Assembly: GCF_013184495.1 (NCBI RefSeq)
Contig: NZ_JAAOIY010000001.1
Span: 930,001-994,000 of the forward strand
Direction: 5' to 3'
DNA length: 64,000 nucleotides
Source of the DNA: Sporosarcina jiandibaonis
Lineage (GTDB): Bacteria > Bacillota > Bacilli > Bacillales_A > Planococcaceae
Below the pieces are notes generated by a model. That model did not search any database. It was not told the DNA's origin and saw only the letters and a program-made list of their open reading frames with translations. Below are positions 36,417 through 45,640 of the stretch, in pieces (positions within the stretch are counted from its first letter, which is position 1; each line of letters opens with the position of its first letter). A program made the translations under genes and the position numbers.

Positions 36417-37304
36417 ATGATAAACATCTTTATTATATGGGGGTTGATCCTGCTCTTTATCTTCCAACCGGGTGTTGCACATGACGGTGCTGAAGCAGGT
36501 GCGAGGCTTTTTGTTCACGCGCTGCTTCCTTATTTATTACCCTATATTATTTTAACTCAATGGTTATTAAAAATGCCGGCAACCGGAAAAGTAGTAGCCC
36601 CATGGAAAAAGTTTGTGAAAGCATATGTACTCGGTTCATTTGGCGGATTTCCGGTCGGCGCTGTGACTGTATCGGAAATGACAAAAAATGAAGAGCTGAC
36701 TCGAAAACAAGCTGGACTCCTGTTAGCGTCATGCCACGCCCCCGGACCAATGTTTGTAATCGGCTTTGTAGGGATTGAACTTTTCGATGATATAAACACT
36801 GGTTGGAAGTTATTAATTGCTATCCATATCGCAAATATTATCTTCTTCTTTACAACACTATTATTTATTAAAAATGATGAAAAATTAAAGGATATAATTC
36901 AACCGCCAGTAACAAAACGATCTACTATGCCACTTCTTGATTCGCTTAAGGATAGTTCAGAAATCATAATTCTCGTGGCGACAACCGTGATTTTTTTCTC
37001 CGCATTAGGGATTGTGCTATCGAGTGTCGTCGCATCTACATTTTCAGTAGATACTGGTATCGCACAAACAATAACGCTTTCGATTTTTGAAATGACCTCA
37101 GGCGTTCAATCCGCAACTACTCATTTTAGCGGACTGACAATATTTCCGCTACTCATTGCGGCTATTATTTCCTTGAACGGCTTTAGTATTCATATTCAAG
37201 TCGCGGTAATCGCCAAATCCGCAAAGGTTTCTCTGCGCCCTTATGTTATTGGAAGGCTATGGTGCATTTTAATGGTTCCGATATTATTTTATTTCTTGAT
37301 ATAA
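36417..37304 (+). CDS. ylbJ: YlbJ-like sporulation membrane protein, short form
   Basis: 295-residue polytopic membrane protein. It resembles B. subtilis YlbJ over ARLFVHALLPYLLPYIILTQWL, the gate-domain region GSFGGFPVGA...LTRKQAGLLLASCHAPGPMFVIGFVG and the later GFSIHIQVAVIAKSAKVSLRPYVIGRL. B. subtilis YlbJ is 408 residues; the C-terminal part is missing here. YlbJ is needed for heat-resistant spores and is made under sigma-E. Frame upstream is closed by TAG, so the start at 36417 is firm. Preceded by a possible leader peptide. Confidence 0.82.
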   Translation: MINIFIIWGLILLFIFQPGVAHDGAEAGARLFVHALLPYLLPYIILTQWLLKMPATGKVVAPWKKFVKAYVLGSFGGFPVGAVTVSEMTKNEELTRKQAGLLLASCHAPGPMFVIGFVGIELFDDINTGWKLLIAIHIANIIFFFTTLLFIKNDEKLKDIIQPPVTKRSTMPLLDSLKDSSEIIILVATTVIFFSALGIVLSSVVASTFSVDTGIAQTITLSIFEMTSGVQSATTHFSGLTIFPLLIAAIISLNGFSIHIQVAVIAKSAKVSLRPYVIGRLWCILMVPILFYFLI

Positions 37305-37330
37305 AATTTCTTTTTTGCAACTGAAAAAAA

Positions 37331-37369
37331 GAAGGCTATCATGAATGCATTCCCCATGATAGCCTTTAT
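37331..37369. terminator. Bidirectional terminator between ylbJ and coaD
   Basis: AAGGCTATCATG pairs with CATGATAGCCTT around a loop of about 11 nt, with A and T runs on both sides. It serves the converging ylbJ and coaD transcripts. Confidence 0.9.
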
Positions 37370-37376
37370 CAGACTA

Positions 37377-38418
<1,042 letters not shown>

Positions 38419-38449
38419 TGCCTCTCAACCTCTCCAATATTTTAGCTGC

Positions 38450-38722
38450 CTATAGCCCTGTCTTATAATCATATTCCTTTGCTTTATCTGGTTTTGCATT
38501 TTCGTAAGTTGTTTTTACAAATGGACGATATGAAGGCAATACTTTTTTTACGGTCGGGAGTTGCTCTACTTTTTTAATGACGGATTCTACTTCATCTTGA
38601 TTGCAGTAGAGAACGACGTATTTCATTTTCTTTGATATATAATGAACATGACCATACTTTCGAAGCGATTTTGCTTGTCTCAAGTGATGGAGATAAATGA
38701 TTACACCTTGTCGATCAATCAT
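38450..38722 (-). CDS. ylbG: YlbG family protein (DUF2129)
   Basis: 90-residue small cytoplasmic protein of the DUF2129/UPF0298 family (RQGVIIYLHHLRQAKSLRKYGHVHYISKKMKYVVLYCNQDE). The role is unknown. Always next to rsmD-coaD in Bacillales. In B. subtilis ylbF is its upstream neighbour; here a GDPD-like gene on the other strand separates them. Confidence 0.9.
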   Translation of the reverse strand: MIDRQGVIIYLHHLRQAKSLRKYGHVHYISKKMKYVVLYCNQDEVESVIKKVEQLPTVKKVLPSYRPFVKTTYENAKPDKAKEYDYKTGL

Positions 38723-38790
38723 AAGAATTCCCCTCTTTTCCTACTCCCTACAATACCATATGTCAGAAATGGGCTGCAACCTCCATATAG

Positions 38791-38819
38791 CTGACAACGA
38801 GAGTCTAATATCTTATAAT
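38791..38819 (+). promoter_or_regulatory. Sigma-A promoter of the GDPD-like gene
   Basis: CTGACA (38791-38796), 17-bp spacer, TATAAT (38814-38819), about 80 nt upstream of the TTG start at 38897. Confidence 0.72.
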
Positions 38820-38896
38820 AAACAAAAGCTCCTAATGGAGTTACATAATCAAATGAAGGATAAAAAGTATATGCATTTGATAAAGGAGGGTTCGTA

Positions 38897-39808
38897 TTGG
38901 GTAGAAAAACTAAAGTTGCCATTTCCCTAGGTGCTGCTGGGATAGCTGCATGGGCCGCTTCCAAAGCAGTTGCCAAACCTGGTGTGCGCGAACAAAAAAA
39001 AGCGCTAGAATTTGATAATCCTATCGTATTGGCAAATCGGGGTGGTCTATTCGGTGCTCCTGAAAATACATTGTCGGCATTTACAAATTCCGCCTCTCTG
39101 GGCGTTCATGGATTTTCTGTTGATATACGTTTAACGAAAGATGAAGAAATTCTTGTTTTTCACGATGAATATATGGACAAAACTACGAATCTTGCTGGCA
39201 AAGTCGCAGATTTCACTTTAAAAGAACTTAAAGATGCTGATGCCGGCTATCAATTTACCGATGAAAATGGAGAATTTCCTTTCCGTGGAAAGGGTGAAAA
39301 ATTACTTACACTAAAAGAACTTTTGAATCGTTTCCCGCATATGTTTGTCAGTATCGACATGAAAGAGTCCCCTGAGACATATGAAGGAAGTCTAATGCCT
39401 TCAAAGCTATGGAGGCTAATTGAGGAAACGAGTGCAGAGGACCGGGTCGCGGTTACAAGTTCATACGATGAACAAATAGATCGCTTCAATTTATATGCGC
39501 AAAATCGAGTTGCTACGGGTGCCGGCGACGATGAAGTAAAGAAATCATATGCTGCTTATGCAAGTCAATTCAGGCATTTGTATAACCCGCAAGCCGATAT
39601 GTTTCAAGTTACAGAGAAGCTAGGCATTTTTTCACTTAGCAGTGAAGGATTCATTTCCTTTTTATCGAAGTTGAATATCCCTGTCTATTATAAAGATGTT
39701 GATGAACGAAACGCTATTCTTGCATTGATCAAGAACGGAGCTGCCGGATTTATCACCAGCAATCCAGAACTTGTCATGCAAATCCTAAACGAAAATACTG
39801 CTGAGTAA
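38897..39808 (+). CDS. Glycerophosphodiesterase-like protein with altered active site
   Basis: 303 residues. N-terminal signal- or anchor-like segment (about 7-24), then a GDPD TIM barrel (about 42-300). Family landmarks are clear (PENTLSAF, FHDEYMDKTTN, GAAGFITSNPE). However, the first catalytic histidine of the HRG motif is Asn47 (ANRGG), the metal-binding Glu of ExD is Ser74 (SVD), and the Glu of the next strand is Asp154 (SIDMKE). His89 and Asp76 remain. Ordinary glycerophosphodiester hydrolysis is therefore doubtful. TTG start behind AAAGGAGGG. Confidence 0.82.
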   Translation: MGRKTKVAISLGAAGIAAWAASKAVAKPGVREQKKALEFDNPIVLANRGGLFGAPENTLSAFTNSASLGVHGFSVDIRLTKDEEILVFHDEYMDKTTNLAGKVADFTLKELKDADAGYQFTDENGEFPFRGKGEKLLTLKELLNRFPHMFVSIDMKESPETYEGSLMPSKLWRLIEETSAEDRVAVTSSYDEQIDRFNLYAQNRVATGAGDDEVKKSYAAYASQFRHLYNPQADMFQVTEKLGIFSLSSEGFISFLSKLNIPVYYKDVDERNAILALIKNGAAGFITSNPELVMQILNENTAE

Positions 39809-39822
39809 AAACCTTTATTACA

Positions 39823-39864
39823 AAAAACACCTTATTTCTGTATACAAACCAGAAATAAGGTGTA
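39823..39864. terminator. Terminator of ricF, also closing the GDPD-like gene
   Basis: ACACCTTATTTCTG and CAGAAATAAGGTGT form a 14-bp perfect stem. On the minus strand it ends in TTTTTTG after ricF; on the plus strand it lies 20 nt after the GDPD-like stop. Confidence 0.9.
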
Positions 39865-39867
39865 TTA

Positions 39868-40311
39868 TTATGCGGAACACGAACAACTTCCACCTGAGCC
39901 GCAACCACTTCCACAAGAAGAATCCGTGAAAAATGCACTCCCTGCCGGAACTTTCACAGATTCTGAAACTGACCTAGCGATAATTGACCCAACTTCATCA
40001 AATAGAAATTGAACATCATTTTCTGCAAGGCGCAGTGCCGCGACTTGTTCATTAAGATCAAGTGCTCTTTTCTGCAGTCGAATCTCTTTCATGACGTGAC
40101 TATAATCCGGGTGGTAGCGTCCGAACCTTTGTACTTCTTCATAACGTTCTTTCATCTCTGTGAATTCTTTAATCGATTTCACAAGGATGTCATTCGAATA
40201 GACCGCTTGATAACATTTATTGTACTCTTCCATTACTTCCGAAGAGAGTATATGATCGGTGAGTTCTTCCGCGTGTTCTAAAATCGTGACCCATTCATCG
40301 GTCATCAACAT
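39868..40311 (-). CDS. ricF: RicF (YlbF), subunit of the Y-complex
   Basis: 147-residue helical protein of the YlbF/YmcA family. RicF acts with RicA and RicT as an iron-sulphur-containing complex that supports RNase Y-dependent mRNA maturation and sporulation and competence in B. subtilis. Helical region ERYEEVQRFGRYHPDYSHVMKEIRLQKRALDLNE. C-terminus is cysteine-rich (SSCGSGCGSGGSCSCSA), the cluster-ligand tail. Start at ATG 40309-40311 chosen for GGAGG spacing and exact fit to the family N-terminus; ATG codons at 40320 and 40329 are alternatives. Confidence 0.92.
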   Translation of the reverse strand: MLMTDEWVTILEHAEELTDHILSSEVMEEYNKCYQAVYSNDILVKSIKEFTEMKERYEEVQRFGRYHPDYSHVMKEIRLQKRALDLNEQVAALRLAENDVQFLFDEVGSIIARSVSESVKVPAGSAFFTDSSCGSGCGSGGSCSCSA

Positions 40312-40386
40312 AGATTTCATCCCCTCCATTTACCCTTCCATCATACCAGATTTTTTCAATCCCGTGAATGTAATAATCTTTTTTCT

Positions 40387-41841
40387 CTAATTCGCTTCTT
40401 TTTGAAATAACGCCTGTTTAGCAATTTTCATATCTGAAAACGGGAAAACCCCTTCAGCTGTATGTTGAATCTTTTCGTGTCCCTTTCCTGCAATAAGCAC
40501 GATATCGCCAGAATCCGCCATATTAATAGCCTTTTGAATTGCTAATTCCCTATTCGGTTCGATGATAATCTCTTTCGAGCTATCGGTTATGCCTGTAATA
40601 ATATCATCGATAATTTTTAACGGGTCTTCATCTCTCGGGTTATCCGTAGTGATAATTACATCCGAGGAATAAAAAGAAGCGATTTGCCCCATCTCACTTC
40701 TTTTCCCCTTATCTCGCTCGCCGCCACAACCGAAAACGGTGATTAGTCTTCCTAGTGATGTTTTCATCAATGAACATAATACACCTTGAAGTGCATCCGG
40801 GGTGTGCGCATAGTCGATGACGACAGAGATATTTGATTTGTTTAGTTGTTGCATCCTACCTTCTGGCAATCGTAATGAAACGACATTCGGTAGTAAAGAA
40901 GATAATTGATAGGATAAGGAATGAAGAACGCTAACTGCTGCTACCGCATTCATTCGATTAAATTCTCCGAGCAGAGGCAGAAAAAACTCCCCTCGCTCTT
41001 TCTCGCACTCGATAAGTAATTTTTGTTCTTCAATCTTAAGGCAGACATCTGAATCGGGATGGGTTCCAAAATATATGCATTTTTTAGCTACAGATTGCAT
41101 CATTTGAACACACACAGGATCATCTCGATTAACGATGACTTTCCTCGCCATCAGCAGTAATTTCTTCTTGGCATCAATATACGATTTTTTTCCGCCGTGT
41201 TCATCGTAATGATCCGAACCAATATTCAATAACAACCCGATATCAATTTTACAATGCTCTAATCGGTACGTCGATAATCCCAATGAAGAAGCTTCTAAAA
41301 CCACATGGGTAACGCCATTTTCCAAACAACTTGCTAACAGCGGGTGCAAATGTTCCGCTGACAAAGTCGTCATTTGCGGCACATCATAATTTAATGAAAC
41401 ACCATCTATGAAAATTCCCGTCGTGCCGATTACCGCAACTCGGATTCCTTGCATCATTAATAATTGACCAATGAAATGGCTGACTGTCGTTTTGCCATTC
41501 GTTCCTGTTACAGCAATAATCGTTAAATGATCAGCAGGGTTTTGCGCCAGTTCTGCGCTAGCATGGGATAAAAAAAGTCGGCCATCTGGCACAGTAATAA
41601 TTGGAACGTTGTTAGGCAGGTTTCGAAAGATTGGCTTATCAATCACAATTGCCACTGCCCCAGCACTAATCGCCTCCTCTATAAAAAATGTACCATCATA
41701 TTTATTTCCTTTTCTCGCAACAAATATGAAACCGGGTTTTACATCCAGTGAGTTTTCAGTAATCCCTTTTACAGCTACTCGATAATTCCCGCCAGCAATC
41801 GTACACGGCCAGTCTTTTAATAACTCCTGTAAAAGCAGCAC
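40387..41841 (-). CDS. murE: MurE-type UDP-MurNAc-tripeptide ligase
   Basis: 484-residue Mur ligase. Start set at GTG 41839-41841 behind AAGGGGAG; the frame is open to a TTG at 41892. P-loop GTNGKTT is at about 113-119, the DHYDEHGGKKSYIDAKKK carbamoyl-lysine region follows, and EGRMQQL and IDYAHTPDAL are present. The third-residue recognition motif is DNPR (about 400-403) with GKGHE (about 452-456), the pattern of meso-diaminopimelate ligases; lysine ligases such as that of Staphylococcus have DNPA. It is outside the dcw cluster and divergent from a DapG-like gene. Could be the only MurE or a sporulation-specific second copy. Confidence 0.88.
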   Translation of the reverse strand: MLLLQELLKDWPCTIAGGNYRVAVKGITENSLDVKPGFIFVARKGNKYDGTFFIEEAISAGAVAIVIDKPIFRNLPNNVPIITVPDGRLFLSHASAELAQNPADHLTIIAVTGTNGKTTVSHFIGQLLMMQGIRVAVIGTTGIFIDGVSLNYDVPQMTTLSAEHLHPLLASCLENGVTHVVLEASSLGLSTYRLEHCKIDIGLLLNIGSDHYDEHGGKKSYIDAKKKLLLMARKVIVNRDDPVCVQMMQSVAKKCIYFGTHPDSDVCLKIEEQKLLIECEKERGEFFLPLLGEFNRMNAVAAVSVLHSLSYQLSSLLPNVVSLRLPEGRMQQLNKSNISVVIDYAHTPDALQGVLCSLMKTSLGRLITVFGCGGERDKGKRSEMGQIASFYSSDVIITTDNPRDEDPLKIIDDIITGITDSSKEIIIEPNRELAIQKAINMADSGDIVLIAGKGHEKIQHTAEGVFPFSDMKIAKQALFQKEAN

Positions 41842-41952
41842 CCGACTCCCCTTCCCGAACGTTTTTATTTTTGTCGAATATATTGAGAACAAACCTACTT
41901 TATCCTATGAACAAGAAGTTTCAAATGTCACGAAGAAAATTGGGGGACGCGT

Positions 41953-42684
41953 ATGATTATTCAAAAATTCGGCGGAGTCGCCATGCAAAATGAAGAAATG
42001 AGAATGAAATGCATCAACCATATAAAAGATGGGATAGAACAATATAAAAAAATAGTCGTTGTCGTCTCCGCAATAGGCCGTCTTGGAGACCCATACGCCA
42101 CAGACAGCCTATTAAACTTATCGCAGGCCTTCTCATCTAACAAAGCAGCTAAAGACCTTGTCGCGTCATGTGGAGAGCTTATTGCCGCAAGTGTTCTCTC
42201 TGCTGAATTGAATCAATTTGGTATTGACAATAAAATTCTCCATGGAATGCAAGCTGGAATTGTGACTACAGGAGAATATGGCGATGCGTCGATACAGTCT
42301 ATCGATACAACAACAATTCATTACTATTTACATGAATTTGATTGTGTTATCATTCCAGGTTTTCAAGGAATGGACGAAAATGGGAATATCATGACTCTTG
42401 GCAGAGGGGGCAGCGATTTAACCGCCGTCGCGCTAGGAGATGCGCTACAAGCTTCACATGTGCAATTTTTCAAGGATGTCCCGGGTGTAATGACTGAAGA
42501 TCCTGCAGTCATCAGTGGCGGACAAAAATTGGATTCTCTAAGCTTTGATGAGTTTCTAGATTTTCTTAATTGCGAAAAACCGATTATACAAAAACGAGCA
42601 GCGTTACACGCAAAAAAAACAGCGACGCCTCTTTATATTCGAGGCATCACTGGGATGGAAAAAGGAACCTGGATTACAATTTAA
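41953..42684 (+). CDS. Aspartokinase catalytic-domain protein (DapG-like, no ACT domains)
   Basis: 243-residue amino-acid kinase fold. IIQKFGG at the N-terminus, then VVVVSAIGRLGDPYATDSLL, which is nearly the DapG (aspartokinase I) text, CGELIAASVLSAEL, LGRGGSDLTAVALGDAL and KDVPGVMTEDP. Normal aspartokinases are about 400 residues with two C-terminal ACT domains that bind the feedback inhibitor; here the protein ends after the catalytic domain and no ACT remnant follows. GGGGG ribosome site before the ATG. If active it should not be feedback-inhibited. Confidence 0.85.
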   Translation: MIIQKFGGVAMQNEEMRMKCINHIKDGIEQYKKIVVVVSAIGRLGDPYATDSLLNLSQAFSSNKAAKDLVASCGELIAASVLSAELNQFGIDNKILHGMQAGIVTTGEYGDASIQSIDTTTIHYYLHEFDCVIIPGFQGMDENGNIMTLGRGGSDLTAVALGDALQASHVQFFKDVPGVMTEDPAVISGGQKLDSLSFDEFLDFLNCEKPIIQKRAALHAKKTATPLYIRGITGMEKGTWITI

Positions 42685-42754
42685 CTTTTAAAAAATGATT
42701 CAATGACAGGGCGGATAATCTTATCCGTCTCTATCAGTTGTTCAAGGTTATTTT

Positions 42755-43828
42755 TTACTTCCTTCTAACATCCTCTTTTGATGCTTTAATAAAGTCCTGT
42801 GTATAATAGTTGCCATACGAACCTGTTCCCATATGAGTAAAATCCTTATCCAGGAGAATATTTCGATGAGCAGGTGAATTTAACCATCCATGGACCGCTT
42901 CAATCGCATCTACATAATCGAAGGCAATATTTTCAGCAGCTTTACGGTGAGGGATCATTGCTTCGTCCAGACGATCAGAAAGTTTTTCGGAATCCGTTGA
43001 CTCTTCTGTTGAATAATTTCCCAAAGCCATATTCTCACTATGTTTTCGAGCGAAAATAGTTAAATCATAATCATTTATCAACACCGGGACATTAAACTTC
43101 TGTCGATACAAGTTTGTGACTTCAAAAATTTGGCGCTCGGCTGTTCGATTCACCTCCAATTGCAGAGTTGAAGATGGCGGTTTGGAAACAATTAATTCCC
43201 CCATATAGGTCATTTCATATGGTTGATGCAGAACAAGAGTTTCAGGATCGATAAATCTTACAGCTTGTAAACCTCCGCTTTCATTGTCTAAATATAATTG
43301 GACGAATAACTCTTTATAAATAATTAGCAAGCGGGTTTTCAAGTCTTCGCCATTTAAAGAAAAAGTATATATATTCTCATCAATCATGACATCGACTTCA
43401 GAACCGACAATTGCAAAGCGGAATATATCGTCTATATTTTGACCTATTTGGAAAGGGTTAATATCCGCCTCTGATTCAGTGGTGTATATTTGATTTACAA
43501 TACCTTCGTCATTCACGCCTGCCATGAACTTCAAGCCATCTAAATATACCCACCAATCATAGCCGTATCCGGATGGTTCTATCCGAGTTGGTTCTCCCCA
43601 CTCTTTAACCAGTGTTTCGGCTGTTTCCCCAACAAATATGGACAATCCTTTTTCTGGCCGGGATGTTTGCGGGATCGCGGTTCCTACTCCTTTATCCGTG
43701 ACTGGCATTGCCGTCCCATGTTTTACCGGAGATTGCAGCGGTTCGTTTTCTTTCACACGGTTTCCAGTTAAATAAAATACAGCTAATGCAATTAGCAACA
43801 GAATGGCTACCCTAAATATTATTTTCAC
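42755..43828 (-). CDS. ylbC: CAP-domain protein YlbC
   Basis: About 357 residues. N-terminal signal anchor (MKIIFRVAILLLIALAVFYL), a CAP-associated domain (about 60-215, GETAETLVKEWGEPTRIEPSGYGYDWWVY) and a C-terminal CAP/SCP domain (about 235-350, HSENMA, AAENIAFDY, HGWLNSPAHRNILLDKDFTHMG). Secreted or membrane-tethered; function unknown. GTG at 43826-43828 fits the GGGG site, while ATG at 43846 would add six residues. Matches B. subtilis YlbC in architecture. Confidence 0.88.
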   Translation of the reverse strand: MKIIFRVAILLLIALAVFYLTGNRVKENEPLQSPVKHGTAMPVTDKGVGTAIPQTSRPEKGLSIFVGETAETLVKEWGEPTRIEPSGYGYDWWVYLDGLKFMAGVNDEGIVNQIYTTESEADINPFQIGQNIDDIFRFAIVGSEVDVMIDENIYTFSLNGEDLKTRLLIIYKELFVQLYLDNESGGLQAVRFIDPETLVLHQPYEMTYMGELIVSKPPSSTLQLEVNRTAERQIFEVTNLYRQKFNVPVLINDYDLTIFARKHSENMALGNYSTEESTDSEKLSDRLDEAMIPHRKAAENIAFDYVDAIEAVHGWLNSPAHRNILLDKDFTHMGTGSYGNYYTQDFIKASKEDVRRK

Positions 43829-43895
43829 CACAATCCCCACTTTCATTTATTAATTAATATTAACGGACTTACATTTACTGGACACAATGTTGTCA

Positions 43896-43924
43896 TTGCA
43901 ACTATTGTGAAATTGTTCTATTAT
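43896..43924 (+). promoter_or_regulatory. Sigma-A promoter of the yugN-like gene
   Basis: TTGCAA (43896-43901), 17-bp spacer, TATTAT (43919-43924), about 50 nt before the ATG. The spacer contains TTGTGAA. Confidence 0.72.
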
Positions 43925-43975
43925 GGATATGTATAGAGCATTCGCTGGACGATATTTTGGAGGAGGATTCTTAAT

Positions 43976-44344
43976 ATGTATTTTGAAAATACCGGTATTG
44001 AAGATATTGTTGCTGACTTACTAATACTGGATGAAGTCATGCTTGAACATGATTTAGTTCGAGCAGGACAATGGGACTACGAACGGGTAACTTATGATAA
44101 AAAATATGTAGTTAAAGACGGTACATATTATTTACGTATTTTCGGTTATACAAAAGATGGTGACGTCGATAAACGCGACGCAATCATGAACCTTAAAAAA
44201 CCTGTCATTGGTAAACATTATTACCCATTTGGCGTTGAGTACGGAGAAGACGAACACTTCCCGCCAAGTCTTTTAAAAGACTGCAAGGCTACGCTAGAAG
44301 CAGTCAATAAAGCATTGCAACCATACAATATGAACAAAGCATAA
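43976..44344 (+). CDS. YugN-like family protein
   Basis: 122-residue soluble protein (MYFENTGIEDIVADLLILDEVMLEHDLVRAGQWDYERVTYDKKYVV...). Resembles the YugN-like family of Bacillales; function unknown. ATG with GGAGGAGG upstream. Monocistronic, with its own promoter and terminator. Confidence 0.68.
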   Translation: MYFENTGIEDIVADLLILDEVMLEHDLVRAGQWDYERVTYDKKYVVKDGTYYLRIFGYTKDGDVDKRDAIMNLKKPVIGKHYYPFGVEYGEDEHFPPSLLKDCKATLEAVNKALQPYNMNKA

Positions 44345-44354
44345 TAAGCCTTGT

Positions 44355-44384
44355 ACCGGAGACATTTCGTTCTCCGGTTTTTTT
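44355..44384 (+). terminator. Terminator of the yugN-like gene
   Basis: ACCGGAG / CTCCGGT stem with a 10-nt loop, then TTTTTT. Confidence 0.9.
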
Positions 44385-44446
44385 CAAATTGAAATTGATA
44401 TTTTTGGTTATAATGGATTTATAAGACATGTTTGGGGGAATGCCAC

Positions 44447-45505
44447 TTGACAAAATGGTTTACAAAACGCAACTTCTTGATCGCGCTCAGTATTATAATT
44501 ATTATTCTTTGTTTTATTTATATCATTCCCGTATCCTTACCCATTATTTTAGCACTCTTTACTGCATTACTTATCGATCCTCTCGTTAACCTAACAGAAA
44601 AGAAATTTAAATGGAGAAGAAAAGTAGCTGTCATATCGGTATTTATTTTTATTCTAGCGATACTTTCTTCTTTGCTCTATTATACGGTAACTCGACTCAT
44701 AGGAAAAATTATTGATTTAACAAAAGAAGCGCCGGGTCACTTTAATACATTATCAGGTATTTGGATTGATATGCAAAATAAGTTGTTCCAATATACAGCG
44801 GGCATGCCTGCTGAAGTTATTGAAGCAATTCAAAATGAATTCAAATCAATATTTGAAGTCATGAGCAAAGGAATTCTCAACCTTTTAAGTTATGAAAAAA
44901 TCACTGCTCTTTTAGCTGATGTACCGAATTTCCTTGTAAGTTTAATCGTATTCATCATCGCGCTATTTCTTTTCATGCTTGAGTTGCCCGAATTGAAAAA
45001 AATGGTTTTTAAATACTTAACAAACGAAACTGCGGAAAAGGTTCGCTTTATGGTTTCAAAACTAAATTCCTTCGTATTCGGCTTTGCCAAAGCACAGTTT
45101 TTAGTCAGTTTAATCATTCTGGCGGTTACATTCGTAGGACTCTTGTTGATTCACCCTAAATATGCAATCGTGATGTCATTGGTTATATGGATTATCGATT
45201 TAATCCCTATTTTGGGGTCAATTATCATTTTAGCTCCCTGGGCATTGTATAACTTTGTCAGTGGTGATGTTTCTACCGGTTCTCAACTAACCTTTCTAGC
45301 CATTGTTCTTATGCTCATTCGAAGAACCGTGGAACCAAAAGTTATGGGATCCCAAATCGGACTTAAACCACTCCCCACTTTAGTCACAATGTTTATCGGT
45401 TTAAAGCTATTTGGTTTTATCGGCTTCTTCCTCGGCCCTATTCTCTTCATCTTATTCACGGCAGCTCGCGAAGCCGGAATTATTCGCATCAATTTCAGAA
45501 TCTGA
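44447..45505 (+). CDS. ytvI: AI-2E transporter family protein, YtvI-like sporulation membrane protein
   Basis: 352-residue protein of the AI-2E/UPF0118 permease family with about eight membrane spans: two near 10-65, a soluble region (about 85-145), then six. Family motifs LIIHPKYA-type LLLIHPKYAIVMSLVIWIIDLIPILG, RRTVEPKVMGSQIGLKPLPTLVTMFIGLKLFGFIGFFLGPI. Closest in my judgement to YtvI, a sigma-E-controlled protein; the transported substrate, if any, is unknown. Start TTG at 44447 behind GGGGGA. Confidence 0.8.
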   Translation: MTKWFTKRNFLIALSIIIIILCFIYIIPVSLPIILALFTALLIDPLVNLTEKKFKWRRKVAVISVFIFILAILSSLLYYTVTRLIGKIIDLTKEAPGHFNTLSGIWIDMQNKLFQYTAGMPAEVIEAIQNEFKSIFEVMSKGILNLLSYEKITALLADVPNFLVSLIVFIIALFLFMLELPELKKMVFKYLTNETAEKVRFMVSKLNSFVFGFAKAQFLVSLIILAVTFVGLLLIHPKYAIVMSLVIWIIDLIPILGSIIILAPWALYNFVSGDVSTGSQLTFLAIVLMLIRRTVEPKVMGSQIGLKPLPTLVTMFIGLKLFGFIGFFLGPILFILFTAAREAGIIRINFRI

Positions 45506-45527
45506 AATGGAATAGCATCAATAAAGT

Positions 45528-45557
45528 AAAAGCCGTCTAAGTAGGTGGCTTTTTTGT
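45528..45557 (+). terminator. Terminator of the ytvI-like gene
   Basis: AAAAGCCGTCT / AGGTGGCTTTT stem with an AAGT loop and a trailing U run. Confidence 0.85.
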
Positions 45558-45597
45558 TATTAGCAATTTTGTGCTCGAAATAATGGACTTAAAGCAA

Positions 45598-45639
45598 ATA
45601 AAAAGTATGAAAGGAATAATATCCTCTCATACTTTTTCA
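45598..45639 (-). terminator. Terminator of the ctaG-ctaM unit
   Basis: Minus strand AAAAAGTATGAGAGGAT and ATTCCTTTCATACTTTTT form a long stem, starting a few nucleotides after the ctaM stop. Confidence 0.88.
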
Positions 45640-45640
45640 T

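Noticed and set aside
38697..38930. 77-codon plus-strand frame before the GDPD-like gene
   Set aside because: It overlaps the ylbG start and the GDPD start, lacks a ribosome site and contains the promoter and Shine-Dalgarno of the real gene.
41842..41952. Sigma-E or sigma-K promoter in the murE/dapG-like divergent gap
   Set aside because: ATATT- and CTATGA-like pieces occur but not with the right -10 sequence or spacing.
42690..42740. Small GCGGATAA/TTATCCG hairpin as a terminator for the DapG-like gene
   Set aside because: Short stem and no U tail; too weak to call.
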